The notes below the pieces were generated by a model. That model was not told where the DNA came from, did not search any database, and was given only the letters and a program-made list of their open reading frames with translations. This document shows, in pieces, positions 1 through 10,500 of a stretch of DNA of 64,000 nucleotides. The number at the start of each line of letters is the position of its first letter. Positions within the stretch are counted from its first letter, which is position 1. The stretch lies in the NCBI GenBank assembly GCA_029964075.1, contig CM057142.1, forward strand, positions 3,735,770 through 3,799,769, given 5' to 3'. This DNA is from Patiria pectinifera (lineage: Eukaryota; Echinodermata; Asteroidea; Valvatida; Asterinidae). The translations under genes and the position numbers were made by a program.

Positions 1-1
1 T

Positions 2-592
2 CATTCCAATGTTCACCGTTTTTTGCTATCCAAACAATGTCTAAACATTCGATGGAAGATATCGGAATGTTCAGTGCCAGTCAAGCCGAAAACTTATCGA
101 CAAAACAAAGGTCGAACTTCTGTTCACTTCAATGAAGGCCTGCCTAGTATGCCGTGTCAACAACACAAGTCGCATACAAACAAGGACCACAAACAACACC
201 TGTCTCACTTAATTGATTACGACGCAAAAATTGGGGACAAATCATCAGTGGGCAAAATGTGGCAAAGTCTTTCAAAATTTACCTTTGGAAGAGTCACCAC
301 TGAATCAAAAAAAACAGAAAACATCTCTCCGAAAATGACGGTATTTTCAATCCATGCCATGCGCTGTCGTCGGATATCGTGCATAGATCGACCGGCGTAT
401 GGCCTGTTGCTATGGTTGCAGTCCCGCCGTTTATTTCCTTATCAATGGCAGGCAGACTGCGGTCAGATAAGAACGTCAACCACAGATATGAATAATTCAT
501 TACCAAATCGGAAAAGGGTCAACTTTCCTGATGAATACCCAGCAACTGGGGGAAGGAAGGGGCTGAACTCAAATGAAAGGGGAACTTGTTGA
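2..592 (+). CDS. possible 3' terminal coding exon of an unidentified gene (partial)
   Basis: The frame is open from base 2 to a TGA at 590-592, about 196 codons without a stop in AT-rich DNA, which is longer than expected by chance. It enters from outside the window, so the true start is unseen. The predicted C-terminal part is polar and basic, and I recognise no domain. Near the end it contains KRVNF followed by PDE, which fits the RVxF consensus used by proteins that dock on protein phosphatase 1; this is only a short-motif match. No splice acceptor could be fixed. Downstream sequence is AT-rich and could be 3' UTR. It might instead be a fortuitous open frame or a decayed gene. Confidence 0.35.
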   Translation, partial: HSNVHRFLLSKQCLNIRWKISECSVPVKPKTYRQNKGRTSVHFNEGLPSMPCQQHKSHTNKDHKQHLSHLIDYDAKIGDKSSVGKMWQSLSKFTFGRVTTESKKTENISPKMTVFSIHAMRCRRISCIDRPAYGLLLWLQSRRLFPYQWQADCGQIRTSTTDMNNSLPNRKRVNFPDEYPATGGRKGLNSNERGTC

Positions 593-2247
593 TTTGTAAA
601 TATTTATCTCAGAGGCTTGCCTTTTCAACTGTAATGATTAAAACTTTTAAAAGAGAGTATAGGCCTATCCTCCTGGTTTTCCTTTTAACTTGAGGGGAAA
701 TGGAAGGTATATTAAGATTGATAGTTATACCATCAAACATTTCTTTTAAGTCAAACGACTTCCAAACTTGATTTAAAAAAATACATGTACTAAATTAAAA
801 TGGCATACCGGTATGATGTGCAATAGACTGCAGATTACATAAAAGCTACATATGGACCTTTTTAAATTGATTGCTCAATTGATCTGTTGTGTGTGTGTGA
901 ACTGTCATTTAGGTAAATATTTGTTGAAAATGTACACTGTATATGCTCAACAAATTCGATATTTTTTGTGTGTTCTCCTTACTGAATGTTCAACTTGTAT
1001 TATTTTAATGAGAAATAATAATATTATTATCATTATAATTTTTTTTTTTTTTTTTCGGGCGGGCGTCTGCAACCAGTGAAAGAGTTTTTATTTTGTGTTG
1101 CTTAAGTTGCTTTTACGTCACCAGCAGATCAGCTTTGGAGCAGACTGGTTCCTGATACCTAATTATCTATTTTGATAGGAGGTGGGAACTAGTCTACACA
1201 CATTTGTAAAGAAGTTTCATAACTTAAGTTTGGCCAATTTTCTTGTTCGATGTCTCATTCGAGTCAATTTTGTGTTGCTTGGAAAGCAGCAATGTAAACA
1301 TAATGTATATTTTCGGGGTCATATTCGAAAATTGCATGGACAGTGTACATCTGTAATAACAACCGGGTTGGGGGGGAGGGGGGTTGAATCGCACTATAAT
1401 CAATTACAATTGGCACACACGTCATTGTTGTTACATTTGTATAAATTATTATTATTGCAACAACCATTGGAGCACACACACTTAGTGCCTTTTTCCAAAT
1501 TGCGGCAGTTGACCATCTTTAATAACAACCATGGGGGGTTGAATCGCACTATAATCAATTACAATAAAATCTTTATCTCCAAAACATTGTTCTAAATGGG
1601 CTTAGGAATTAACACAGATGGTCACACATTTCGTTTGCAGCCAATCGAGGATAGAGAAGAGTTTCAATAAGTCTTCCAGCAGATTTCCATAACACCAGAG
1701 AAACAACGTAAACTTTTTTGACTTATTTTATTCAACATTTCATTGCCCCAAATAATATACAAATGTACACCTCCTAGAAAATCAGGAAATATTTAAACAG
1801 GCAAGAAAAGCAATTCCTCAGGTTTAATTTTTAACCTGTTCCACAAGGTATTAAATATTTAATGCATAAATATACAAGTTCTGGTTGAACAAATACAATT
1901 GGCATAGGTGGGATATGGATCTGTCGGCCTTCATTGGAAAACAGTACAAAGCAAACATTTGCACACAGAGAACAGTAATTTCAAACCTTTCGAAAAGATT
2001 CAGTCAGTATGGCACATTTCACAGTTCACACTTCAATCACTTCTCAAGAGCACTGGTTTACTTACAGTTAAATAAAAACTACAGCTGAACTGAACTAAAA
2101 GAATTCTGTCTGAATGTGTCCTTTACGATTTGTTAATTGTTTGTGTGATTCAGAATGATTGTATATCCAAATCGATAATCTTAGAAACAAAAGACAACAT
2201 AAATTGTACAAGTAAGAGGAAGATGCCCTTTATTCATCCCAAAAATA

Positions 2248-2270
2248 ATAAATAAATAAATAAATAAAAA
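2248..2270. repeat. AAAT microsatellite
   Basis: Perfect run of about five and a half AAAT units. Confidence 0.85.
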
Positions 2271-2584
2271 TTGTACGGTATTGGAAATTTGAAACAAACA
2301 TTGATTCATTTCCTCTCCGATGGAGGGGCATTTAAAATTTTGCCACTAAAATTTAAATGAAAGTTGTCGATGAACTTGAAGCAGATGAAAGAAAAAAAAA
2401 TCTTTATTTCATTTATTTCGACAACATCCAACAGCCCAAGCGCCAGAACAGAATGGATAAGACTCAATAGAAATGTGGAAGGAAATTACAGTTTTAGTGG
2501 TGCGAAGAAAACCCCAGAATGATATTCTAGGGGACAACCCACGGAATCAGGCAGGGACTGAAAAGCCAATCCACATATTGGCCC

Positions 2585-2658
2585 AGGGGGGATTTGAACC
2601 CGGGTCACAGCGGTGGAAGGTGAGGAAAGTACCGCTACGCAAACCGGATCCCTGTGAT
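2585..2658 (-). mobile_element. tRNA-derived SINE fragment
   Basis: Read on the minus strand it has a tRNA-like order: a stretch like GTAGCGGTACTTTCC, then the B-box-like GGGTTCAAATCC. The body is not recognisable, so this is a head fragment or a decayed copy. Confidence 0.45.
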
Positions 2659-3023
2659 TTCAAAAATGTTGAAAGTGGTAATTTGGAGGAAACTTGACCC
2701 AATCACAGTTATGGAATGGCATTGCTTGTCTGCTATATCTAGTAACAGTTGATAACTAGGAGACTTTTCTGGGGACTAATTTTGGGAAGGTGGGTCAATG
2801 TACAATCTAAAGTAAAATGCACCACAAAAATTATCCAGGCGATCAAACAGGGAACTACATATCTAACCATGATGGGATTGGATGTGGGGAACTTATAGAC
2901 TTTGTACATAAGTACCCCTTCAATGGTTACCATAAGGAGAGTTGGAGGAGACCATTGAGAGGCGTATTTGAACACGTTGCCAATGACACCTGAGGCGCAC
3001 GCGAAGACGCCACAGGGTCGTGC

Positions 3024-3396
3024 ACATGCAGATTAAAAGCTTTTTGTTCCTTTCCAATAATAGCACCATTCAAAATCCAAAGGACTTTTAAAACCTAACC
3101 TGTTGAAGTTTCACCTCAGTGGATAGTACACTTTTTGCGAGTGAAAAACCATGCACGATCTTTTGATCACAAACAATTTTGTTAAAGTAATGCATTATTT
3201 CCAACGATTAGTCAATTGACTGATTGTTGGAAATCACCTACATTTCTAAATTTCGTCTAAATGAGAGCAAGCAAAACAGAATAATTTCACGGTGTGTTTA
3301 GTACCAGTAGGATCTTTAATCCAAGTAAGCTTTTTGTTAATAATTCACTAGGTTACTTTGGAGATAAATGCAAATGATCCTATGTGCCTTTAAAGG
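3024..3396. mobile_element. MITE family 3, copy A
   Basis: It shares stretches such as CCAAGTAAGCTTTTTG and the terminal GCCTTTAAAGG with copies at 36759-37130 and 50929-51428. It contains a central palindrome built on CCAACGATTAGTCAATTGAC. Its right end is fused to the left end of MITE family 1 copy A through a shared TTTAAAGG. Confidence 0.7.
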
Positions 3397-3928
3397 TAAT
3401 GTACAACATTTGCTGAAATTGCTGTAATTTTCAGAAATGGATGGATTTGAGGGTTGGTATTTTATAGCAAATATTGTTACACTGACCTGTTTTGTGTTCA
3501 TAGATGCTGGAAAAACACCAAGAAAAGTGCTGCTTTTGTAGTCTGGTTCCCTGACCTACTTCAGTCGCAATGGAGCAATTTATAGACGTCAGGGAATTGT
3601 CAAATCAGGGAACCAGACTAGCTGGCTTACACCCATTCGCGGATGTTTAACTGATTGCAAAACAAAATGTGGACCAACTAAATTTGGTAAATTGGGGGCA
3701 GTATTTAAAAAAAAAAAGTAAATTTGTTTCCAACAATGATTGGACGACCATCATTGGAAATTCAGACAAAAATTCCACTTTTCTTGAAAATGACAGCACA
3801 CCAGGTGCTATGATTTCACAAGATGCTTGAGACTATTATTCTCTTACAGTCAAGTAAGGTACATGTATTTCATAAACATTTGGTAGTTTTGTAGTTTTAT
3901 TTTTGCAAATGTTGTCTATTACCTTTAA
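3389..3928. mobile_element. MITE family 1, copy A
   Basis: About 540 bp, with ends TTTAAAGGTAATGTACAAC and, inverted, TGTCTATTACCTTTAA. A subterminal TAGTCTGGTTCCCTGAC recurs inverted, and a central palindrome of the type CCAACAATGATTGG is present. There are six copies in the window. Confidence 0.85.
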
Positions 3929-4234
3929 GTAAGTCGAGTGTACTTCGTGCCATACCCAAGCATAGACACTCTTGTTTTACTATACTCTCGAGGACAATGC
4001 TTTATGTTTCCCTTTGTCCCTGTAATATAACACTCTCCCATAGACTAAGCACACAAACTTACTACAGAGGACCGTTTCCAACAAACGAACCAACTCCCGA
4101 GGACTGAAAGGATCTGTTGTTCTCCCTTTGTGTGTCGGTCCTCGGGGGTTATGTAGAACACGTACACAAGTACGTGCACACCAAGTAGTTACAACGCGCC
4201 ATCTACTGTTCATGGACAGAGTCCGTATGCCTTG

Positions 4235-4528
4235 TCACCTCAAGCCTCTGACACCACCTGCCTCCACCACAAAATAACAGGTGTCGTTGGGCAGGTGTGG
4301 AGCAAAGACCACCTCCATGGATCTGACTGGTACTTCATCCGTCCCTGCCTGGGTCTGCGTTGCGTCTTCTGGCCGAGGCGGGCTCACTGCGTCACCGGAA
4401 GAGAGTTTGTAAGCGGTCCGGCCGAGCATGAGGCGGGTTTGGATCAGGTTGGACCAGGCCAGGCCCAGAGCCGGGACGAGTTGCCGCTGGTTGGGGTTGA
4501 GGCTACCGCTACTCATGTTAGCAGTGAC
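4235..4528 (-). CDS. XRCC3: XRCC3 exon 6 (stop codon)
   Basis: Encodes residues 254-350, starting VTANMSSGS, through ALGLAWSN and APHLP to a TGA at 4237-4235. Acceptor GATGCAG. Confidence 0.94.
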   Translation of the reverse strand, partial: VTANMSSGSLNPNQRQLVPALGLAWSNLIQTRLMLGRTAYKLSSGDAVSPPRPEDATQTQAGTDEVPVRSMEVVFAPHLPNDTCYFVVEAGGVRGLR

Positions 4529-7500
4529 CTGCATCAAGCAAGTAAGAATCATCGTATTGGTTAACATCAGGTGTAAGTGCTTCTAGCAGCTTTCCGAGTT
4601 AGGGCCCGTAAACTCGGAACGGTACACTCTTATATTGTTAATCCCTTTGTGAACAAACTGGCCCCTGTTATCAGATACTGCTGCATTTGTCAATATCAGC
4701 TGTGTGATAGCACATGTGGCTTTATTACACAAAGTGTTAGGGATTATAAAGCCACTGTTTGGACAAATTAAAGATAGATTAGAGGGCTGGCCAGTTTACA
4801 GTTAGATTGAATGTTTTCTCTCAAAAGTTTCTAGGTGGAGGTTACTCGCAATGAATTTCCTGTGACCATTGGTAAAACCTGAATTTTACAAGCTGTAGTG
4901 GTAACATGATGAAAATGAAATATCACTTTCACCGTTCGCATGGAGACTTGAATGACTGCCTACACAAGTAGCACGAAAGTACATGAAACAAGCGGCATCA
5001 GTCTAATGCACATGTGACAGCGAGTCGGTCAGTCAGTCAGTCATGTATAAAGACAACTATGGGCTGCCCCCTCTGGAACCAGAGTCTCTCACAAGCCAAT
5101 GCTCATGACTGGGAACATGACTGGGAACATGTATATTCCTCTTGGGTGGGATGCCGGCCAATGCAGGTAGCGATAATTTTTTTTACACAACTATCTGGGG
5201 TACTTTGTGTGCTTTCCTATGGGGCATGGTTTTTATAACCAGGCTTGAGTGGAGGCTACTATTTTTCAATTTTGTACGAATTTCGGACTTTATTTCCCTT
5301 TTTAAAAAAAATCCTCCAGAGCCTCGGATCAGAAAAGAAAAAGAAAATTGCTGCTATACAAGAAGTATCTGACTGAAAAATAACGTTTCTAAGATAAAAC
5401 TTTAAATTGTTGAAAAAAAAACGGCAAAATCTGAAGGGGCAGAGCAAGGAATCAATCTCGGGACCTCTGATCATTAGCCAGCATGCCTAACCACCAGGCA
5501 ACGGCAGTGCTCGACCAAATCCTGCAGTTTATAAATTATATACTTTCACACATGTGGAGAGAGTATACGCTCTACAATCCTATAACCTTGACTCAAGTCG
5601 CCTAAAAATGGGTACCCTGTACTATTGTGTAAATAAAATATTGGCATGCTGGTACCCATTTGTACTCCCGGCAGGAGAGGGGCAAGTGGGGTTAGAGTGG
5701 ATTGCCCAAGAACACAACATGTGGCCAGATGTGTCACTTCATGGTGCACCCGAAATGGAGTACCGAAGTATGACGTTATTTAGAACCAGAAAGTGTAGTG
5801 CAAACGAATGGAGTACGTGCGCGTGTTGGTTCTCGGGCTGAATCACGTGCTTATGTCTTTTACACACATTTTGTGCGCGTGACGTATTCACTTCGGTACT
5901 CCATACCAGATGGGTCAGATTATGGTGCGACCAACAATATGCAATGCCTGTTTTGCCACAAGTTGTTTTTGCCAACTATTGTGACTTGTCAACATGAACT
6001 TACTGAGACTCCGTAAGTGGTTTGCTCCAATGGCAGAGGTAAATTTATGACTGTGGAATTATGAAGCAGACTGATGTATAATGTCTAGTTTGACTGACAA
6101 GAAGACACTGATGTAGCCTACTGAGCTTTTAACCAAGTAACGGTTGATTTGTGACTGACTTGTGCTCAAAACTGAGCTTAGGTAGAACGTTACAAAAAAA
6201 ACCCATGGTGCTAGCTTCCTACAGTACACTGCAATATGCTCGGCCATTGATAACTGGCAGTGTGACCAACCTTAAAAGGACAGTCCCAAACAGTTGACTA
6301 GTCCAATCATTGTAAGGAAGCATCCGCTAATTGTGATCTTGAACCAACGTTGCTGTTAGCCTTACCTGATTGACGCAGATCACCGGCACATGATGGAGCC
6401 TGCTCAGTCGATGCAGCTGGGCACCCAGACTCTGCAGGCGCTTGGCTCTCTTAGCAGCCTCCCCAAGGCTGAACTCACAGCGGAAGAGGGCAGCAAGGGA
6501 GTCCAAGACGATCAGTTTGACTTGACTCTGCCTCAGGAGGAGGGGGATGCGGTACTGGATGCAGTGAACAAGCTGATCCTGTCAAAGTAGGAAAAGCAAA
6601 AGAATGTGAGGGGATTTTTCACACACCCCAGGCAGTTAGGGTGAACAGGAACAATCCACTGCAAAGTTTCAACTGAGTGTTCCAAGAGACTCAGCTGTTG
6701 GAAATGTATGTTCTATAACTGATGCTCCCTGCATGTATACCAATTTTTTGTTGTTGTAGTATATTGTCTTCTGAAAAAATCTGATCAAGTCAGCCTTGCC
6801 CCTCAGTTACATGTACTTTACGGGCGAATGCACAAATAGGTAGCTCAAGGTTAACCTAAAGGTTTTACAGGTTTTTTTTCGGGCACCCCGGGCTTACTGC
6901 TTGTATAATTTTGCATTCTTCCTTCATGCAATATTTAATCAGGTCAGGTTGGGTCAGGATGGGACTCATTAGATCAGGATAGGTGTGGTGACAAAAGGTG
7001 AGGTCAGGACAGGTCAGGTTGGGTCAAGTCAGGTCAGGTTATGTCAGCTCGGGGCAGGTCAGGTCAGGTCAAATGGGTTGGGTTAGGTTAGGTCAGATCA
7101 TATTGGTACAGGTCAGGTCTGGCCAGGTCAGGTCAGGTCAGGTCAGGTCAGGTCAGATCAGATTGGTACAGGTCAGGCTAGGTCAGGTCGGGTTGGTCAT
7201 GGCAGGTCAGATCGGATTGGTACAGGTCAGGTCAGGTCAGGTCAGGTCAGTTCAGGTCAGTTCAGGTCAGTTCAGTTCAGGTTGGTCAGGGCAGGGCAGG
7301 GCAGGTCAGGTCAGGTCAGATCAGATTGGTACAGGTCAGGCTAGGCCAGGTCGGGTTGGTCATGGCAGGTCAGATTCGATTGGTACAGGTCAGGTCAGGT
7401 CAGTTCAGTTCAGGTCAGTTCAGGTTGGTCAGGGCAGGACAGGTCAGATCAGCTCAGGTCAGGTTAGGTCAGATTGGTACAGGTCAGGTCAAGTCAGATT

Positions 7501-10500
7501 GGCCATGGTTGGTGAGGTTAGTGAAACGCTCCTGAAACTCCTGGCTTACTATTTCTGAAAGGTGCTCAATAAAGATGTTGTCGCCAAGTTTCAGTTGCCG
7601 ACATTCTGTGGCGTCCAATTTTTTCTGGAAGTTCTGAATGAGCTGATGCAATCTCTTACTTGGGAAAACATCTTCGGTACAAACATATACAGCCCCTAAA
7701 AAAAAAAATGAAAAAGACATATGTGATATGTGAGATTTGGTACATAATTTTTTTTATTGCATTAAATCAAATTGTTTAAATATGACTCTCCATCTCCTTC
7801 AAATTCATATTTCTGAAGGATTGAAAAAGTTAGATGTCTCTTGAATATTACGTACTATTTTTGAGTCATTGCCTTTCTGCAAAGTGGTGATTTTAGAAGA
7901 CTAAGGAAGGTCTCTAGAAAAAAATACCCATTGATGTAGGGTTAATCAACTTTTAACTCGGCAAATTCTGTTTCAGGAAAAGCACCAACGTGTGGCAGTA
8001 AACTAGCCTCAGGTCGACCTGCGATTTACTTGACTTGCCGTGACAGAACCGTCGGCATTAAGCACAAAAGAAAAGCTCAGGTCACAAAACTGAGAATTCG
8101 TGGAACAAGCGACATCTTGACAAAAGAATAATTGCAAACATGCTCACGTCACCCACGACGATTCACAATAACATTAGATGATCCGAATGCGTGCACGATG
8201 TCGTAACTTTACACCAGTTGATTGCGATTGATTCCCGCCCGTTTGGAACACGTTCCATCACAGCACAGAAATTGACATTTTTTCTACCCTTGCAACTGTT
8301 GATATTTTTTTTGGGGGGGGTTTACCGATGCCGATCGTCTTAATATCGTCGCAGTTACACTCAGGTGGCAAAAAAACTGGCGGCTGAAATGTTCACAATG
8401 GTTGAAGCTCAGGTGCAGCTTGATCCTGAAAAGTCAGTTGCCGAGTGTTCAGTGTTATCGCAAGGTCGATCTGTGGGCGGCTTTAGTATGCTCTACTGAC
8501 CTCCAACTAGGCCTCCATTTTCGGTTGACCTCTGTACACTCAGACACAGCTGCATGCATAGTTGGGTCTTTCCACCGGCACTCTCGCCGGCGATCTCCGT
8601 GATGCCCGGTGTCAGGATCCCTCCCCTCAGGAAGCCATCCAGTACCTCACAGCCTGTACGGAGGCAGGACACTCGCAGGGATTGGTGGCAGGTGCCATGG
8701 TACAACTCCAGAGCTGCAGAGAGTGAAGTGCATGCTTATTAGTAGTGACACATTTTCTGAATATTTTAAGGTATTTATCGAAACAAAACCGATCTTTTCT
8801 GTCAAATGTCATACTGAAAGTGCATACTAAGTTAGTGACTTAGTTTGGCAATGTGCATGTGACAGTTTAAAATTGTGCTAATTCTTTTGTCTGAGCAGAT
8901 TTGTGTCATATTTTCACCCTTTTGTAAAGTGTTCCATACAATTCAACTATATGGGCCCCAGTTTTCACTGAGCTAGTGACAGTGAATTCATTGAATCAGA
9001 AAGAAGGTATTCATTTGCAGGTATCACTTCAACAAAACACACTGGGGAGTGTGGCCTAGTGGTTAGGGTTTGTGACTCATGATCAGAGGGTCAGGGATTC
9101 GAATCCAGCTGCTGGCCATATGTTGTGTCCTTGGGCAAGCCACTTCACCCCCACTTGCCTCTCTCCACCCAGGAGTATAAATGGGTATCGGCATTAGCTG
9201 GGGAGTAACCTGCGATGGACTAGCATCCCATCCAGGGGGAGTAGAAATATTCTCAGTCGTTTCATGCTACTGAAGATAAACAGGAGATAAACACTGGCCT
9301 GATGGGCCACATTGGCTCGAAACAGACTTTACTTTTTGTTTTACTTATTTTTACAAAAAGATTCCTTTGGCAGTAAAAAAAACTTTACCAATGAGGACCC
9401 ATGGGGTACTTTATTGGTTAATAGTGGATGCAAGACAATACCGAAAATGCAACTTTGGTAGTAACTTTTCTAAAGTTCTTCAGGATTTTTGAAAGAAAGA
9501 TGTTTACTTCAAACCCCACAGCACTATAAGACACTAATGCATCACTACTATTTCACGGAGGTTACTTCGCTCGTACCCCCCGCCCTGCAAACAGGACGCT
9601 GGGATATTCTGATGAATTCACGGTCTGATTAGTTGGATTTTGCGTGACCAGTGACCTGCGCATCATCACGGTCATAACTCTGTAATATAAGGTTTGAAAC
9701 GGCCGTTAAACTGATTGATTACTGTTTTATTCCAGTTTAGAGAAGTTTTTTTTTTTCGTTGAAAAGTGTAATAATGTAGGAAATTCTGTAAAACTTACAT
9801 GTGTTGTAAATTTACAATTCCAGTCACTTGGTCAGGCTCCGTTTTGAATCACGAAAGGTCGGATTGCGTTATGTGACGCTCAAAATTGTGTCCACATGGG
9901 CCGCAATGAAACAGAAATCACAGCTGGTATGGAACGTGCACATTTCTATAGGAAGTTTTCGGATAGCATTTGCGCACATTGTCTAACTGCGGTCTTGAAC
10001 AGCTGCAGTCAGATGCTTTATACTATCATAGGCCACTTTCTTCACAAGATTCTGTGAAGCTCATCAGAGTATCCCAGTGTCCTGTTTGCAGGGCGGAGGG
10101 TACGAGCGAAGGAAGTCCCAAGTGTTCAAGTAATAAAGAATGTATAACTACTGTGTTTTTTTTTGGTAAGCACCAGTTTTTTGTAACTAAATTGTGAGAC
10201 ATCCTGTAATGCGACATTTGGGATCACAATATTCAGGACAACAGCAGGAAGTATACCAGTGGCAGATGGGTTGGTGTAGACTTTCTCAGAGACAGTGTGC
10301 AGCAGTGTTCTGACGTCGTTAGCAGGCAGCTTCGTACGTCGTCCCAGGTCAGCTGAAGACAAGCTCAGAATGGTAGAGAAGGATGCAAAGTTGACTGGGA
10401 TAGTCAAGAAAAAACAAAATATTAATGGTTTCCAAATTTCAAAAACAAAAAGCTTCTTACATGTCTTACAAGTACTTTGTTAAATTTGATTACTTAGTCT

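Larger units (their letters stand above)
593..4234. other. intergenic, repeat-rich stretch between the left-edge frame and XRCC3
   Basis: No supportable exon was seen. It holds an AAAT microsatellite, a tRNA-related SINE fragment near 2590, parts of two MITE families between 2.9 and 3.93 kb, and probably the XRCC3 3' UTR. On the minus strand an AATAAA lies at 3902-3897, about 330 bp past the XRCC3 stop and inside a MITE copy; it is a candidate polyadenylation signal only. Confidence 0.5.
4529..6365. other. XRCC3 intron 5
   Basis: 1.8 kb between exons 5 and 6. It carries a minus-strand SINE and a small hairpin MITE (listed separately). No further coding evidence was seen. Confidence 0.6.

Noticed and set aside
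6998-7558. 186-aa plus-strand frame of Ser-Gly-Gln-Val-Arg repeats
   Set aside because: It is the translation of the TCAGG minisatellite in an XRCC3 intron; five-base repeats keep several frames open.
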